From contig CAZUHP010000002.1 in NCBI GenBank assembly GCA_964620595.1, positions 1 to 64,000 on the forward strand: a stretch of DNA of 64,000 nt, given 5' to 3'. A program made the translations under genes and the position numbers. The notes beneath the pieces are model-generated. The model did not search any database. It had not been told where the DNA came from and saw nothing but the letters and a program-made list of their open reading frames with translations. This DNA is from Desulfocarbo sp964620595 (GTDB lineage: Bacteria; Desulfobacterota; Desulfarculia; Desulfarculales; Desulfarculaceae). This document shows positions 33,193-42,130 of the stretch, piece by piece; the first letter of the stretch is position 1, and each line of letters begins with the position of its first letter.

Positions 33193-34245
33193 ATGCAGCG
33201 GATCGAAGAATTGATCGAGGCGGTCAAGGAACCGGAGTTCGGTCTGGAAGCCGAGGCCCAGGCCCACCTGGACAACCTCACCAAGCCCCTGGGCGCCCTG
33301 GGCCGGCTGGAGGAACTGGCCAAGCAGCTCTGCCTGCTCCGGGGCAGCCTGGAACTCAAGCAGCCCACGGCCGCGGTGGCGGTGTTCGCGGCCGACCACG
33401 GCGTGGCCCTGAGCGGGTCCAGCCTGTACCCCCGCGAGGTCACCGCCCAGATGGTGCTGAACTTCCTGAACGGCGGAGCGGGCATCAACGTGCTGGCCCA
33501 CCAGGTGGGGGCCACGGTCACGGTGGTGGACGTGGGCGTGGATCACGACTTCGATGACGCTCCGGGCCTGGTCCAGGCCAAGGTGGCCCGGGGCACGGCC
33601 AACCTCCTGGAGGGGCCGGCCATGACCCGGGAGCAGGCCGTCGAGGCCATGCTGGTTGGCGCCCGGGTGGCTGAGATGCTCATCGGCCAGGGCGCGGACC
33701 TTTTGATCCCCGGCGAGATGGGCATTGGCAACACCACCCCCTCCGCCGCCCTGGCCGCCGCCTTCACCGGCAAGCCGGCTGCCCAGGTGACCGGCCGGGG
33801 AACCGGCCTGGACGACGAGGGCCTGGCCCGCAAGGTGCAGATGGTGGAGCAGGCCTTGGCCCTGCACCAGCCCGACCCCGCCGACCCCCTGGGAGTGCTG
33901 GCCGCCTTGGGCGGGCTGGAGATAGCGGCCATCGCGGGTTATGCCCTGGCCGCGGCGGGCAAGGGAGTGCCGGTGCTGGTGGACGGACTCATCTCCACTG
34001 CCGGCTGCTTGTGCGCGGTGAAGCTCTGCCCCGGGGTCAAGGATTGGCTCCTGGCGGGCCACGCCTCGGTGGAGAAGGGCCAGGCCGCCATGCTGGCCGA
34101 GCTGGGCCTGCGGCCGATCCTGGATTTGGACCTGCGCCTGGGCGAGGGCACCGGCGCGGCCCTGGCCGTGGCCGTGCTCCGGGCGGCGGTGGCGATCTAC
34201 AACGAAATGGCCACCTTTGAATCAGCCGGGGTGTCGGGCCACTGA
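33193..34245 (+). CDS. cobT: Nicotinate-nucleotide-dimethylbenzimidazole phosphoribosyltransferase
   Basis: Activates the lower ligand base (dimethylbenzimidazole or a related base) to its alpha-ribotide for cobalamin. The 350-residue protein shows the family core: FAADHGVA, the base-site GGAGINVLA, the catalytic EMGIGNTTPSAAL, and TGRGTGLDDEGL for nucleotide binding. The start at 33193 is chosen for its GGAGGAA at six bases; an alternative ATG at 33169 overlaps the cobU stop by one base and adds eight residues. Corrinoid methyl carriers are required by the methyl branch suggested by fhs/metF, which gives a metabolic reason for salvage genes here. Confidence 0.95.
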   Translation: MQRIEELIEAVKEPEFGLEAEAQAHLDNLTKPLGALGRLEELAKQLCLLRGSLELKQPTAAVAVFAADHGVALSGSSLYPREVTAQMVLNFLNGGAGINVLAHQVGATVTVVDVGVDHDFDDAPGLVQAKVARGTANLLEGPAMTREQAVEAMLVGARVAEMLIGQGADLLIPGEMGIGNTTPSAALAAAFTGKPAAQVTGRGTGLDDEGLARKVQMVEQALALHQPDPADPLGVLAALGGLEIAAIAGYALAAAGKGVPVLVDGLISTAGCLCAVKLCPGVKDWLLAGHASVEKGQAAMLAELGLRPILDLDLRLGEGTGAALAVAVLRAAVAIYNEMATFESAGVSGH

Positions 34246-34303
34246 GGAGCCGCTACTGGCGTGCGGCCTCCTGCGGCGTGAACCCGGGAAAGGCGGGCGA
34301 GGC

Positions 34304-35041
34304 GTGAAGCCCTTTCTCTTGGCCTTACAGTTCCTCACCGTGGTCACCTTGCGCTCGGACCTCGCGGCCCGGCCCGGCGAGCTGGCCCGGGCCCGGGCCT
34401 GGTACGGGGTGGTGGGGGGGCTGTTGGGCCTGGTGCTGGCCGGGTTGGCCTGGCTCCTGGGGCGCTTCCTGCCGCCCCTGGCCCTGGCCGCGGTCCTGGT
34501 GTGGTTCTGGGCGGCGTTCACCCGCTTCTTGCACCTGGACGGCGTGGCCGACACGGCCGACGCCCTGGTATACCCCGCCCCGCGGGAGCGCTCCCTGGCC
34601 ATCATGAAAGACACCCGCATCGGGGCCTTTGGGGTGGTGGCGGTGGGCTGCGTGCTCCTGGTGAAGTTCAGCGCCCTGGCCTCGTTGCCCCTGGCGCGCT
34701 TGTGGCCGGCGCTCATTGCCGCCCCGGCCTTGGCGCGCGCCTTGGCTGCGGCTCTGTCGGTGCTTTTGCCCCCGGCCACCCCGGGCCAGGGCCTGGGCGC
34801 GGCCACCGCCGGGGACAAGGCCGGGGTGACCGAGCTGCTGCTGGCTGCGGGCTCGGCCTTGGCCGTGGCCGGTTTGGCCTGTGGCCTGGGGGGGCTGGTG
34901 GCCGCCCTGGCCGTGCTGGGCCTGGGCCTGGGCCTGGGCCTGTGGTACCGCCGCCGCCTGGGCGGCGTCACTGGCGACTGCCTGGGCGCGGCCATCGAGC
35001 TGGGCGAGTGCCTGGCCTTGTTGACCTTGGCTGCGGCCTGA
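34304..35041 (+). CDS. cobS: Adenosylcobinamide-GDP ribazoletransferase (cobalamin synthase)
   Basis: A membrane enzyme that joins AdoCbi-GDP with alpha-ribazole (phosphate) to give cobalamin. The 245-residue protein is largely hydrophobic, with about six spans. It carries the motif FLHLDGVADTADAL, which binds metal and substrate, followed by MKDTRIGAFG. The GTG start at 34304 gives the usual family length and the usual opening (FLLALQFLT); an upstream ATG at 34217 would overlap the end of cobT and add 29 residues of no family resemblance. It is the last gene of the cobUTS operon. Confidence 0.9.
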   Translation: MKPFLLALQFLTVVTLRSDLAARPGELARARAWYGVVGGLLGLVLAGLAWLLGRFLPPLALAAVLVWFWAAFTRFLHLDGVADTADALVYPAPRERSLAIMKDTRIGAFGVVAVGCVLLVKFSALASLPLARLWPALIAAPALARALAAALSVLLPPATPGQGLGAATAGDKAGVTELLLAAGSALAVAGLACGLGGLVAALAVLGLGLGLGLWYRRRLGGVTGDCLGAAIELGECLALLTLAAA

Positions 35042-35185
35042 AAGATTTCTTGCACCTGCTTGGCGGCGGTGGTAAGCAAATTGTGTTGAATTGCGTGGTT
35101 TTCCTAGACCACAGCTATGGATAGATCCGGCTGGCGCGCTTTTCCGGCGGTGCCGGCTGGGCTGACCAGCATGAAGGAGCAAGCC

Positions 35186-35689
35186 ATGAGCCTGGCCCAA
35201 CCTGTGAGCGACTCCCTTCCCGACGACATAACCCCAGAGATGCTGCAAAAGGTGGACGAGATCTGCGCGGCCAACCGGGACCAGCCCGGGGCCTTGATCC
35301 CGGTGCTGCAAAAGGTGCAGGAGGTAGTGGGCTACCTGCCGCCGGCCATCCTGGATCGCATCGCCCAGGGCCTGGGAATCCCCGGCCACGAGGTGTACGG
35401 CGTCACCACCTTCTACTCCTTCTTTTCCATGGAGCCCAAGGGCCGCCACGTGATCCGGGTCTGCATGGGCACCGCCTGCTACGTGCGCGGCGGCAAGGAG
35501 GCCCTGGAGCGCCTGGAGCGTCACCTGGGCGTGCCGGTGGACAGCATGACCGAAGACCGCCGCTTCAGCCTGGAGCAGGTGCGCTGCCTGGGCGCCTGCG
35601 GCGTGGCGCCGGTGGTGGTGGTGGACCAGGACACCCACCGCAAGGTCATGGCCGACCAGGTGGTGGACCTCATCGAGCAGTACGAGTAG
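35186..35689 (+). CDS. NuoE-like [2Fe-2S] subunit
   Basis: A 167-residue thioredoxin-like ferredoxin of the NuoE/HndA/HoxE family. The four cluster cysteines are in CMGTAC and CLGAC, with GVTTFYSFF and VRGG between helical N-terminus and fold. With NuoF it forms the NADH-oxidising head of complex I, of NAD-linked formate dehydrogenases and of bifurcating hydrogenases. The start at 35186 has AAGGAG six bases upstream; ATGs at 35117 and 35171 are less well placed. It is 100 bases ahead of the nuoF-like gene and transcribed with it. Confidence 0.92.
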   Translation: MSLAQPVSDSLPDDITPEMLQKVDEICAANRDQPGALIPVLQKVQEVVGYLPPAILDRIAQGLGIPGHEVYGVTTFYSFFSMEPKGRHVIRVCMGTACYVRGGKEALERLERHLGVPVDSMTEDRRFSLEQVRCLGACGVAPVVVVDQDTHRKVMADQVVDLIEQYE

Positions 35690-35789
35690 CCGCCCCGGGA
35701 GCCCATGCCGTGAGCCCCTGTTTCCCCAGACCAGCCAATTCCCCGGCGCGGCGGCTCCCGCGCCCAGGGGTGTTATAGCGGAGGAACCC

Positions 35790-37667
35790 ATGCCCAAGCT
35801 GCAAATCGCCGACCTGGCTCCCCTGCGGGATCAATACCACCAGAAAATCGCCCTGCGCTTCGGCGAGGCCCCGGCCCCGGGCCAGCCCCGCAAGCACCTG
35901 CTCATCTGCGGCGGCACCGGCTGCCACGCTGCGGGCAGCAAGGATGTCAAGGAGACGCTCCTGGCCGAGCTGGACAAGCAGGGGCTTGCCGACGAGGTGA
36001 AGGTCATCGAAACCGGCTGCAACGGCTTTTGCGCCCTGGGGCCGGTGATGGTGGTCTACCCCGAGGGAACCTTCTACGTGAACCTGGAGAGCGAGGACAT
36101 CCCCGAACTCATCGAGACCCACCTCAAGGGCGGTGAGCCGGTGGAGCGGCTGCTCTACAAGGAGCCCAAGACCAAAGAGCGCATACCGCGCATGCAGGAT
36201 ATCCCCTTCTTTGCCCACCAGAAGCTGGTGGCGCTCAGGAACCGGGGCCTCTTGGACGCCGAGAGCATTGACGAGTACATAGCCCGCGACGGCTACCAGG
36301 CCCTGGCCAAGGCCCTGACCGAGATGGCGCCCGAGGAGATCATAGAGGAGGTCAAGACCTCGGGACTCCGGGGCCGGGGCGGGGCCGGCTTCCCCACCGG
36401 CCTCAAGTGGGAGTTCTGCGCCAAGGCGGCCGGCGAGGTGAAGTTCGTGCTGTGCAACGCGGACGAGGGAGACCCGGGGGCCTTCATGGACCGCTCCATC
36501 CTGGAGGCGGACCCCCACTCGGTGGTGGAGGGCATGACCATCGCGGCCAAGGCCATCGGCGCCAACCGGGGCTACGTGTATTGCCGGGCCGAGTATCCCC
36601 TGGCGGTCTATCGCCTGCAAAAGGCCATTGACCAGGCCAGGGAGCACGGCCTTTTGGGAGAGAACATCCTGGATACGGGCTTCAGCTTCGAGCTGAGCAT
36701 CTACCAGGGCGCGGGCGCCTTTGTCTGCGGCGAAGAAACCGCGCTGATGCGCTCCATCGAGGGCAAGCGCGGCATGCCCCGGCCCCGCCCGCCCTTCCCG
36801 GCCCAGGCGGGCCTGTGGAACAAGCCCACCGTGCTTAACAACGTGGAGACCTGGGCCAACGTGCCCCAGATCATCCGCAAGGGCGGCGCCTGGTACGCCT
36901 CCATGGGCACCGAGACCAGCAAGGGCACCAAGGTCTTCGCCCTCACCGGCCATGTGAACAACATCGGCCTGGTGGAGGTGCCCATGGGCACCAGCCTCCG
37001 CTCCATCATCTACGACATCGGCGGCGGGCTGCCCAAGAAACACCGCAAGTTCAAGGCCGTGCAGCTCGGCGGCCCCTCGGGGGGCTGCGTGCCCGAAGAA
37101 TACTTGGACCTTCCCTGCGACTACGAGGCCATCACCAAGGCCGGCGCTATCATGGGCTCGGGCGGCATGATCGTGATGGACGACTCCACCTGCATGGTGG
37201 ACATGGCCCGCTACTTCCTGGACTTCATCCAGGACGAGTCCTGCGGTAAGTGCACCCCCTGCCGCGAGGGCACCCGCCGCATGCTCCAGATCGTGGAGAA
37301 GATCACCGAGGGCCGCGGCGAGGAAGGGGACATCGAAACCCTGGAGGAACTGGCCTCCATGATCAAGGAGTCCTCCCTCTGCGGCCTGGGCCAGACCGCG
37401 CCCAACCCGGTGCTGAGCACCCTGCGCTATTTCCGCGACGAGTACGAGGAGCACATCTACGAGAAGAAGTGCCGGGCGCGCAGTTGCGTGGCGCTTTTGG
37501 AGTTCAAGGTGGACGAGGAAAAGTGCAAGATGTGCGGCCTGTGCTACAAGAACTGCCCGGTGGAGGCCATCACTTGGCAGAAGAAGCAGCCTGCCCACAT
37601 CGACCTGGACAAGTGCATCAAGTGCAAGACCTGCATCGAGAACTGTAAGTTCGACGCCATCTACTAG
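35790..37667 (+). CDS. NuoF-like NADH-binding subunit with N-terminal [2Fe-2S] and C-terminal 2x[4Fe-4S] domains
   Basis: A 625-residue flavoprotein of the HndC/HydB type. Residues 1-120 are a thioredoxin-like [2Fe-2S] domain (CGGTGCHAAGS, ETGCNGFCALG). The central part has the FMN/NADH motifs GRGGAGFPTG, NADEGDPGAF and GEETALMRSIEG, an SLBB region and the N3-type cluster SCGKCTPCREG. The end carries two ferredoxin clusters (CKMCGLCYKNCP and CIKCKTCIENC). Such subunits feed NADH electrons to hydrogenase, formate dehydrogenase or Hdr-type partners, or take electrons from them. No NuoG or hydrogenase gene is adjacent; a terminator follows, so the pair stands alone. Its partner is unknown, and the HdrA-Met system 6 kb upstream is one candidate. 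Confidence 0.93.
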   Translation: MPKLQIADLAPLRDQYHQKIALRFGEAPAPGQPRKHLLICGGTGCHAAGSKDVKETLLAELDKQGLADEVKVIETGCNGFCALGPVMVVYPEGTFYVNLESEDIPELIETHLKGGEPVERLLYKEPKTKERIPRMQDIPFFAHQKLVALRNRGLLDAESIDEYIARDGYQALAKALTEMAPEEIIEEVKTSGLRGRGGAGFPTGLKWEFCAKAAGEVKFVLCNADEGDPGAFMDRSILEADPHSVVEGMTIAAKAIGANRGYVYCRAEYPLAVYRLQKAIDQAREHGLLGENILDTGFSFELSIYQGAGAFVCGEETALMRSIEGKRGMPRPRPPFPAQAGLWNKPTVLNNVETWANVPQIIRKGGAWYASMGTETSKGTKVFALTGHVNNIGLVEVPMGTSLRSIIYDIGGGLPKKHRKFKAVQLGGPSGGCVPEEYLDLPCDYEAITKAGAIMGSGGMIVMDDSTCMVDMARYFLDFIQDESCGKCTPCREGTRRMLQIVEKITEGRGEEGDIETLEELASMIKESSLCGLGQTAPNPVLSTLRYFRDEYEEHIYEKKCRARSCVALLEFKVDEEKCKMCGLCYKNCPVEAITWQKKQPAHIDLDKCIKCKTCIENCKFDAIY

Positions 37668-37686
37668 CGGTTGACCCCACTTTGGG

Positions 37687-37715
37687 CCCCCTCTCCCCGT
37701 TTGGGGGGAGGGGGT
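37687..37715 (+). terminator. Rho-independent terminator after the nuoEF pair
   Basis: The stem CCCCCTCTCCCC with GGGGGAGGGGG is followed by TCTTGCTTT. It ends the two-gene unit 35186-37667. Confidence 0.75.
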
Positions 37716-37944
37716 CTTGCTTTGCCCGCCGCTTGCTGGGCCGAAGGCGGGGCGGGGAGTCGGCCTCGGGTGGCCGAATTGACCCCCAGCCCGGGCAATC
37801 AGCTTTTGGACCCGCCAAGGCGCCCTGTTTTCCAGTACAATTAATAGCAGAGGACCAGCCCCCGTTGCCTCGGCACTAGACTCAAGGAGTCCCTGCAAGC
37901 GCTGGCCCCTGCCGGCCGCCCTTGGATAGAGGGGAAAACCTGTC

Positions 37945-38427
37945 ATGCCTCCTGGGCCGCGGCTGGTGATGCGACCCAGGGGCAGCCAAAGCGAGGTTCC
38001 GGCCATGCTCAGCCTGACCAATGGAGGCGGTTCCGGCACGCCCCTATACCCGGAGAGCGCCCTGTATGCCGAGATGATCGCCCGCGCGGTGCGGGACATA
38101 CTGCGCGGCGCGCAGCCCCTGGTGCTGCGCCAGGCCCAAAGCCGGGTTCCCGGTGCCCAGCGCCGGCTGGACAGTGCGGAGAACGCCCTGGGTTGGATCT
38201 TCGCCGAGCGCAGCAACGAACTGCTCAAGCGCCGCTGCGGCGACAAGCCTTGCCAGCCGGATAACGGCTCTCGGGAGGGCCCTTGCCGTAGCTGGCGGCC
38301 CAGGCAGGCTTGTCTGCGAGTGACCTTCACCGAGGCATGCTATGGCTTGCAGCCGCCCTTGGACCCCGGCGCCCTGCGCGAGCGCATCCGGGAATACCTG
38401 CGCCAGAACGGCCTGGACCTGGGCTGA
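37945..38427 (+). CDS. Small uncharacterised protein (160 residues)
   Basis: I do not recognise this protein. The middle (LYPESALYAEMIARAVRDIL, then LDSAENALGWIFAERS) looks like amphipathic helices, and the C-terminus is a regular helix (RERIREYLRQNGLDL). Five cysteines lie between about residues 97 and 131 (RRCGDKPC, GPCRSW, RQACLR, EACYGL), which could bind a metal. GAGGGG lies about 11 bases upstream of the ATG at 37945; an inner ATG at 38005 is an alternative start. An antisense frame at 38044-38433 reads as a low-complexity shadow. It lies alone between nuoF and glgB. Confidence 0.55.
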   Translation: MPPGPRLVMRPRGSQSEVPAMLSLTNGGGSGTPLYPESALYAEMIARAVRDILRGAQPLVLRQAQSRVPGAQRRLDSAENALGWIFAERSNELLKRRCGDKPCQPDNGSREGPCRSWRPRQACLRVTFTEACYGLQPPLDPGALRERIREYLRQNGLDLG

Positions 38428-38567
38428 GCGCACCCGGAACCCTCCATCGCGCTGCGGGCCGGCGGAGAGGCGTGGCAGGGACGTTTGCCAGGCGGGCTGT
38501 CTCTGTTAGGCTACTAGGTGGCCGCCTTGAGGCCAATGCGGCCATTTCTCTCAGCACAGGAAGAACC

Positions 38568-40484
38568 ATGAGTGAACCCCGGGCCTCGGACCAGCACATC
38601 CTCACCGACCAGGACATCTATCTTTTCAACGAAGGCACCCACTATCGCCTCTGGGACAAGCTGGGCTGCCACCTGGCCCAGGAGGGGGGCAGGGCAGGGG
38701 CCCGCTTTGCGGTGTGGGCCCCGGATGCCGAGGCGGTGAGCGTGATGGGCGACTTCAACGGGTGGGACAAGAACGCCGCGCCCTTGCAGCCCCTCGGCTC
38801 CAGTGGAATCTGGCAGGGCTTTCTGCCCGGCGTGAAGCAGGGCGACGCGTACAAGTACCACGTGCGCTCTCGTTACCACGGCTATGAGGTGGACAAAAGC
38901 GACCCCTTTGCCGTACACACCGAAACCCCGCCCAAGACCGCCTCCAAGGTCTGGGATCTGGCGTACCAGTGGAACGACAATGCCTGGCTGGCCGAACGCC
39001 GGGGCCGCAACTCTCTGGAGGCGCCCTGGTCCATCTACGAGTTGCACCTGGGTTCCTGGATGCGGGGAGAGGGGGACCGCTTCTTGACCTACCGCGAGCT
39101 GGCCGACAAGCTCTGCGCCTATGTGGGCGAGATGGGCTTCACCCACGTGGAGTTCCTGCCGGTGATGGAGCACCCCTTCTACGGCTCCTGGGGCTACCAG
39201 ACCACGGGCTACTTTGCCCCCACCAGCCGCTTTGGCACGCCGCAGGATTTTATGTACCTCATCGACCGCCTGCACCAGGCGGGCATCGGGGTGATCCTGG
39301 ACTGGGTGCCTTCCCATTTCCCCACCGACGAGCACGGGCTGGCCTTTTTCGACGGCACCCATCTTTACGAGCATGCGGACGCGCGGCAGGGCTACCACCC
39401 GGACTGGAAATCCTACATCTTCAACCACGGCCGCAACGAGGTGAAGTGCTTTTTGATCTCCAGCGCGCTCTTCTGGCTGGAGGTGTACCATGCCGACGGG
39501 CTCAGGGTGGACGCCGTGGCCTCCATGCTCTACCTGGACTACTCCCGCCAGGAGGGCGAATGGATACCCAACCGGTACGGGGGCAACGAAAACCTGGAGG
39601 CGATCCAGTTCATCCGCGAGATGAACCAGGCCGTGTATCAGGCCCAGCCCGAGGTGCAGACCGTGGCCGAAGAGTCCACCTCCTGGCCCATGGTTTCGCG
39701 GCCCAACTACCTGGGCGGCCTGGGATTCGGCATGAAGTGGGACATGGGCTGGATGCACGACATCCTGGAGTACATGTCCCACGATCCCGTGCATCGCAGC
39801 TACCACCACAACCAGCTCACCTTCCGCATGATGTACGCCTTTCACGAGAACTTCGTGCTGCCCCTCAGCCACGACGAGGTTGTGCACGGCAAGCGCTCGC
39901 TCCTGGACAAGATGCCCGGCGACGGCTGGCAGAAGTTCGCCAACCTGCGCCTGCTCTTGGGCTACATGTACGCCCAACCGGGCAAGAAGCTCTTGTTCAT
40001 GGGCGGCGAGTTCGGCCAGGGGCGGGAGTGGAACCACGACGAGGGGCTGGAATGGCACCTGCTGGAGCACCCCTGGCATCGGGGCGCGCAGGCCTGGGTG
40101 CGGGATTTGAACCACCTCCTGCGTAACGAGCCGGCCTTGCATCAACTGGACTTCAGCCCCGAGGGTTTCCAGTGGGTGGATTGCAACGACTCGGCAGGCA
40201 GCACCTTGAGCTTCCTGCGCCAAGGCTCCACCCCAGAGGACACCGTGCTGGTGGTGGCCAACTTCACCCCCGTGGTCCGGGAAAAGTACCAGGTGGGCGT
40301 GCCCCGCGGCGGTTATTGGCGGGAAATGCTGAACAGCGACGCCCAGGAATACGGGGGCAGCGGGGTGGGCAACCTGGGCGGGGTGGAGGCTGCCGAGCGG
40401 CCAGTGCACGGCCGGCCCGCCTCCCTGGCCATCACCCTGCCGCCGCTGGGCATCATCTTCTTCAAGCCGGACTGCCGGCGATGA
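38568..40484 (+). CDS. glgB: 1,4-alpha-glucan branching enzyme
   Basis: Introduces alpha-1,6 branches into glycogen; cytosolic. The 638-residue protein has an N-terminal CBM48-type beta domain (FAVWAPDAEAVSVMGDFNGWD), a GH13 barrel and a C-terminal beta domain. Catalytic residues are visible: the nucleophile Asp in GLRVDAVASMLYLDY, the acid Glu in VAEEST and the transition-state Asp in LPLSHDEVVHGK. The start at 38568 follows CAGGAAG; further upstream codons in frame read as non-coding. malQ follows after 69 bases, forming a glycogen-handling pair. Confidence 0.97.
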   Translation: MSEPRASDQHILTDQDIYLFNEGTHYRLWDKLGCHLAQEGGRAGARFAVWAPDAEAVSVMGDFNGWDKNAAPLQPLGSSGIWQGFLPGVKQGDAYKYHVRSRYHGYEVDKSDPFAVHTETPPKTASKVWDLAYQWNDNAWLAERRGRNSLEAPWSIYELHLGSWMRGEGDRFLTYRELADKLCAYVGEMGFTHVEFLPVMEHPFYGSWGYQTTGYFAPTSRFGTPQDFMYLIDRLHQAGIGVILDWVPSHFPTDEHGLAFFDGTHLYEHADARQGYHPDWKSYIFNHGRNEVKCFLISSALFWLEVYHADGLRVDAVASMLYLDYSRQEGEWIPNRYGGNENLEAIQFIREMNQAVYQAQPEVQTVAEESTSWPMVSRPNYLGGLGFGMKWDMGWMHDILEYMSHDPVHRSYHHNQLTFRMMYAFHENFVLPLSHDEVVHGKRSLLDKMPGDGWQKFANLRLLLGYMYAQPGKKLLFMGGEFGQGREWNHDEGLEWHLLEHPWHRGAQAWVRDLNHLLRNEPALHQLDFSPEGFQWVDCNDSAGSTLSFLRQGSTPEDTVLVVANFTPVVREKYQVGVPRGGYWREMLNSDAQEYGGSGVGNLGGVEAAERPVHGRPASLAITLPPLGIIFFKPDCRR

Positions 40485-40553
40485 ACCGGAAACCGGCGTT
40501 GGTTTCGCGGCCGGAAGGCCGTTGCCGGCGGTGGGCCGCGGAGCAGAGGTCGC

Positions 40554-42050
40554 ATGCCTGAACGAACCAGTGGAATCCTGCTGCACCCCACCTGCTTGCC
40601 CTCGCCCTTCGGGGTGGGCGACCTGGGACCGGGGGCCTATTGGTTCGCCGACTTTCTGCAACGCAGCAAGCAGGGCCTGTGGCAGATCCTGCCGCTCACT
40701 CCCACCGAGCCGGGACGGGGCAACTCGCCCTACAACAGCTCCTCGGCCTTTGCCGGCAATCCTCTCTTGATCAGCCTGGAGTGGTTGGTGCGCCAGGGCC
40801 ATTTGAGCGAGGCGGACCTGGCCGACCCGCCCGGTTTCCCAGGGGACCAGGTGGACTATCACGCGGCCGCGGCCTATAAGCGGGAACTCCTGCGCCGGGC
40901 CTATGGTAACTGGCGCTCTGGGGGCCGCGACCCGGACTTCGAGCGCTTTCAGCACGATTGCGCCTACTGGCTGCCCGACTTCTGCTTGTTCGAGGCCCTG
41001 GCCGAGCGCCACCGCCCCCTGCTGTGGAATGAGTGGCCCCCTGGGCTGCGCGACCGCGACTCCGCCGCCCTGCAAGAGGCCCGCGCCGAGCTGGCCCAAC
41101 GGATAGAGGAGGAGGCCTACCTGCAGTACGTGTTCCAGCGCCAGTTGAAGGAACTCAAGGCCTACTGCAACCAAGGCGGCATCGGCCTTTTCGGGGACAT
41201 GCCCATCTACGTGGACTATCACAGCGCCGACGTTTGGGCCCACCAGGAGCTGTTCAAGCTGGGCGGGGACAAGAGGCCCGTGGCGGTGGCCGGGGTGCCG
41301 CCGGATTATTTCAGCGCCGAGGGCCAGCTCTGGGGCAACCCGGTGTTCAACTGGGATGCGCTGCGGCGCACAGGCTATGAGTGGTGGCTCCAGCGGCTGG
41401 CCCGCAGCCTGGCGCTCTACGACCTGGTCCGCATTGATCACTTCCGCGGGTTGGTGGCCTTTTGGGAGATACCGGCCGGCGAGACCACGGCCATCAACGG
41501 CCGCTGGCAGGAGGCGCCGGTCATGGATTTCTTCCACGCCCTGCGGCGCCGCTTCCGCAGCCTGCCTATCGTGGCCGAGGACCTGGGGTACATAACGGCC
41601 GAGGTGCGGGAGGCCCTCTGCCGGCTGGGCCTGCCGGGCATGAAGCTTTTCATCTTCGCCTTTGGCGAGGACGACCCGCACCATCCCTACCTGCCCCACA
41701 ACTATCCCCGCAACTGCGTGGCCTACACCGGCACCCACGACAACAACACCATGCGCGGTTGGTTCCTGGACGAGGCCGACAAGAGCGCCCGCGCCCGGCT
41801 GAGCCGCTACCTGGGGCGGGAGATCGATGCCGACAACGTGGCCTGGGAGTCCCTGCGCGCGGTCATGGCCTCGGTGGCCGATACGGTGGTGTTCCCCTTG
41901 CAAGACGTGTTGGGGCTCGGCCAGGAGGCACGCATGAACCAACCTTCCCGGCCAGAGGGCAACTGGGCCTGGCGCCTGGAGGCGGGGATGCTGACGCCTG
42001 CGGTGGGGCGCCGCCTGGGGGAGGTCACCCAGGTCTACGGCCGGGCCTAG
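40554..42050 (+). CDS. malQ: 4-alpha-glucanotransferase (amylomaltase)
   Basis: Transfers maltodextrin segments between alpha-1,4 glucans. The 498-residue GH77 protein has the N-terminal HPTCLPSPFGVGDLG, the nucleophile Asp in RIDHFRGL, the acid Glu in VAEDLG and the third carboxylate in THDNNT. The length matches bacterial amylomaltases. With glgB upstream it allows glycogen remodelling. No glycogen synthase or phosphorylase is in the window. Confidence 0.97.
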   Translation: MPERTSGILLHPTCLPSPFGVGDLGPGAYWFADFLQRSKQGLWQILPLTPTEPGRGNSPYNSSSAFAGNPLLISLEWLVRQGHLSEADLADPPGFPGDQVDYHAAAAYKRELLRRAYGNWRSGGRDPDFERFQHDCAYWLPDFCLFEALAERHRPLLWNEWPPGLRDRDSAALQEARAELAQRIEEEAYLQYVFQRQLKELKAYCNQGGIGLFGDMPIYVDYHSADVWAHQELFKLGGDKRPVAVAGVPPDYFSAEGQLWGNPVFNWDALRRTGYEWWLQRLARSLALYDLVRIDHFRGLVAFWEIPAGETTAINGRWQEAPVMDFFHALRRRFRSLPIVAEDLGYITAEVREALCRLGLPGMKLFIFAFGEDDPHHPYLPHNYPRNCVAYTGTHDNNTMRGWFLDEADKSARARLSRYLGREIDADNVAWESLRAVMASVADTVVFPLQDVLGLGQEARMNQPSRPEGNWAWRLEAGMLTPAVGRRLGEVTQVYGRA

Positions 42051-42130
42051 CCTGAGCGGCTTGACCGCCGGCGGCGGGGGGCCTAGAGTAGTCTTCGGCG
42101 AGTCATTGCGAGAAGGCGAGGCGACAAGGC

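Noticed and set aside
38044..38433. Minus-strand frame opposite the small orphan gene
   Set aside because: Ala/Leu/Gln-rich shadow with no ribosome binding site; the plus frame has more protein-like helices and a plausible start.
38310..38567. N-terminal extension of GlgB
   Set aside because: The extra residues have no family resemblance and overlap the upstream gene; the ATG at 38568 has a ribosome binding site.
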